Assembly (NCBI RefSeq): GCF_017305915.1
Contig: NZ_JAFKJN010000013.1
Span: forward strand, 124,001 to 188,000
DNA: 64,000 bases
Direction: 5' to 3'
DNA from: Reyranella sp.
Lineage (GTDB): Bacteria; Pseudomonadota; Alphaproteobacteria; Reyranellales; Reyranellaceae
The translations under genes were made by a program, and so were the position numbers. Below the pieces are notes generated by a model. It did no database searches. It saw only the letters and a list, made by a program, of their open reading frames with translations, and was not told the DNA's origin. Each line of letters opens with the position of its first letter. Within the stretch, counting starts at the first letter, position 1. This document shows, piece after piece, positions 63,855-64,000 of the stretch.

Positions 63855-64000
63855 TTGAACACGAACAGGCGTGGTTTTTTGGGTGGTGTATCGGCGGCGG
63901 CGCTGGTGGCGTCGTCGGGCGCGGTGGCGCAGAAGAAGTACGACGAGGGCGCGAGCGATGCCGAGATCAGGATCGGCCATTGCTGCCCCTATAGCGGGCC
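63855..64000 (+). CDS. Liv-type ABC transporter substrate-binding protein 4 (partial)
   Basis: TTG start with CGGAGGA 5 bases upstream. Reads LNTNRRGFLGGVSAAALVAS, SGAVAQ, KKYDEGASDAEIRIGHCCPY, the leader and first strand of a fourth paralogue. The CC in GHCCPY differs from the other three, which carry GHTNPY, GNTNPY and GHAGPY. The gene continues past the window edge. Confidence 0.9.
   Translation, partial: MNTNRRGFLGGVSAAALVASSGAVAQKKYDEGASDAEIRIGHCCPYSG

Overview
The window is 64 kb of dense, GC-rich bacterial chromosome with the character of an alphaproteobacterium. Supporting signs are a proton-translocating transhydrogenase with a split alpha subunit (pntAA/pntAB/pntB, as in Rhodospirillum), rpsU divergent from a COQ9-family gene, two YdcH/DUF465 proteins, a Tim44-like protein, many Bug-type and Liv-type solute-binding proteins, and a LexA box of the alphaproteobacterial form GTTC-N7-GTTC. 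A Rhodospirillales/Reyranella-like soil or water organism fits, but the genus is a guess. No phage, insertion sequence, rRNA or CRISPR array was seen; one tRNA (Val, CAC) is present.

Layout. 1-9.6 kb: a D-2-hydroxyacid dehydrogenase, the pntAA-pntAB-pntB operon followed by a rhodanese and a HAD protein, then two amidohydrolases, a frameshifted aadA-like nucleotidyltransferase and a tiny lipoprotein. 9.6-18 kb: an arsR-SRPBCC-DUF1801 operon, a remnant of an inositol monophosphatase gene, rpsU/coq9, a secreted-type lipase, purE-purK, ubiX and two ydcH genes. 18-28.5 kb: a type I secretion ABC transporter and HlyD adaptor with an orphan membrane protein, a YdcF protein, an acyl-CoA synthetase with a histone-H1-like tail, a Tim44 protein, a Bug receptor and a gene with an in-frame nonsense codon.

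28.9-33 kb holds the most interesting locus: a VioB-type ferritin-like protein, a 222-residue cysteine-rich protein whose cysteines follow a C-x5-C pattern, an MNIO (DUF692) oxidase and a DUF2063 partner, tightly packed and translationally coupled. This looks like a RiPP (bufferin/methanobactin-like) pathway with an unusual precursor and an added ferritin-like enzyme.

33-48 kb: propionyl-CoA synthetase, a PIN/RHH toxin-antitoxin pair with a perfect palindromic operator, 3-hydroxyacyl-CoA dehydrogenase, an HNH endonuclease between two copies of a hairpin repeat, a beta-oxidation set (acyl-CoA dehydrogenase, thiolase, FadB-like protein), GtrA, a hydratase, an apparently SOS-controlled 2'-5' RNA ligase family protein, and small accessory proteins. 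47-56 kb: a thioredoxin-fold/prolyl-hydroxylase fusion, an SGNH hydrolase, tRNA-Val, gph, glmU-glmS (amino-sugar precursor synthesis) and two tandem EF-hand proteins. 56-64 kb: a branched-chain-amino-acid-type ABC transporter (livG-F-H-M) followed by four tandem paralogous binding proteins, the last cut by the window edge.

The window contains several decayed or interrupted genes (10.9, 5.1, 28.0 and 33.1 kb) and several palindromic repeat elements (17.1, 37.7, 39.0, 40.5 and 44.2 kb).
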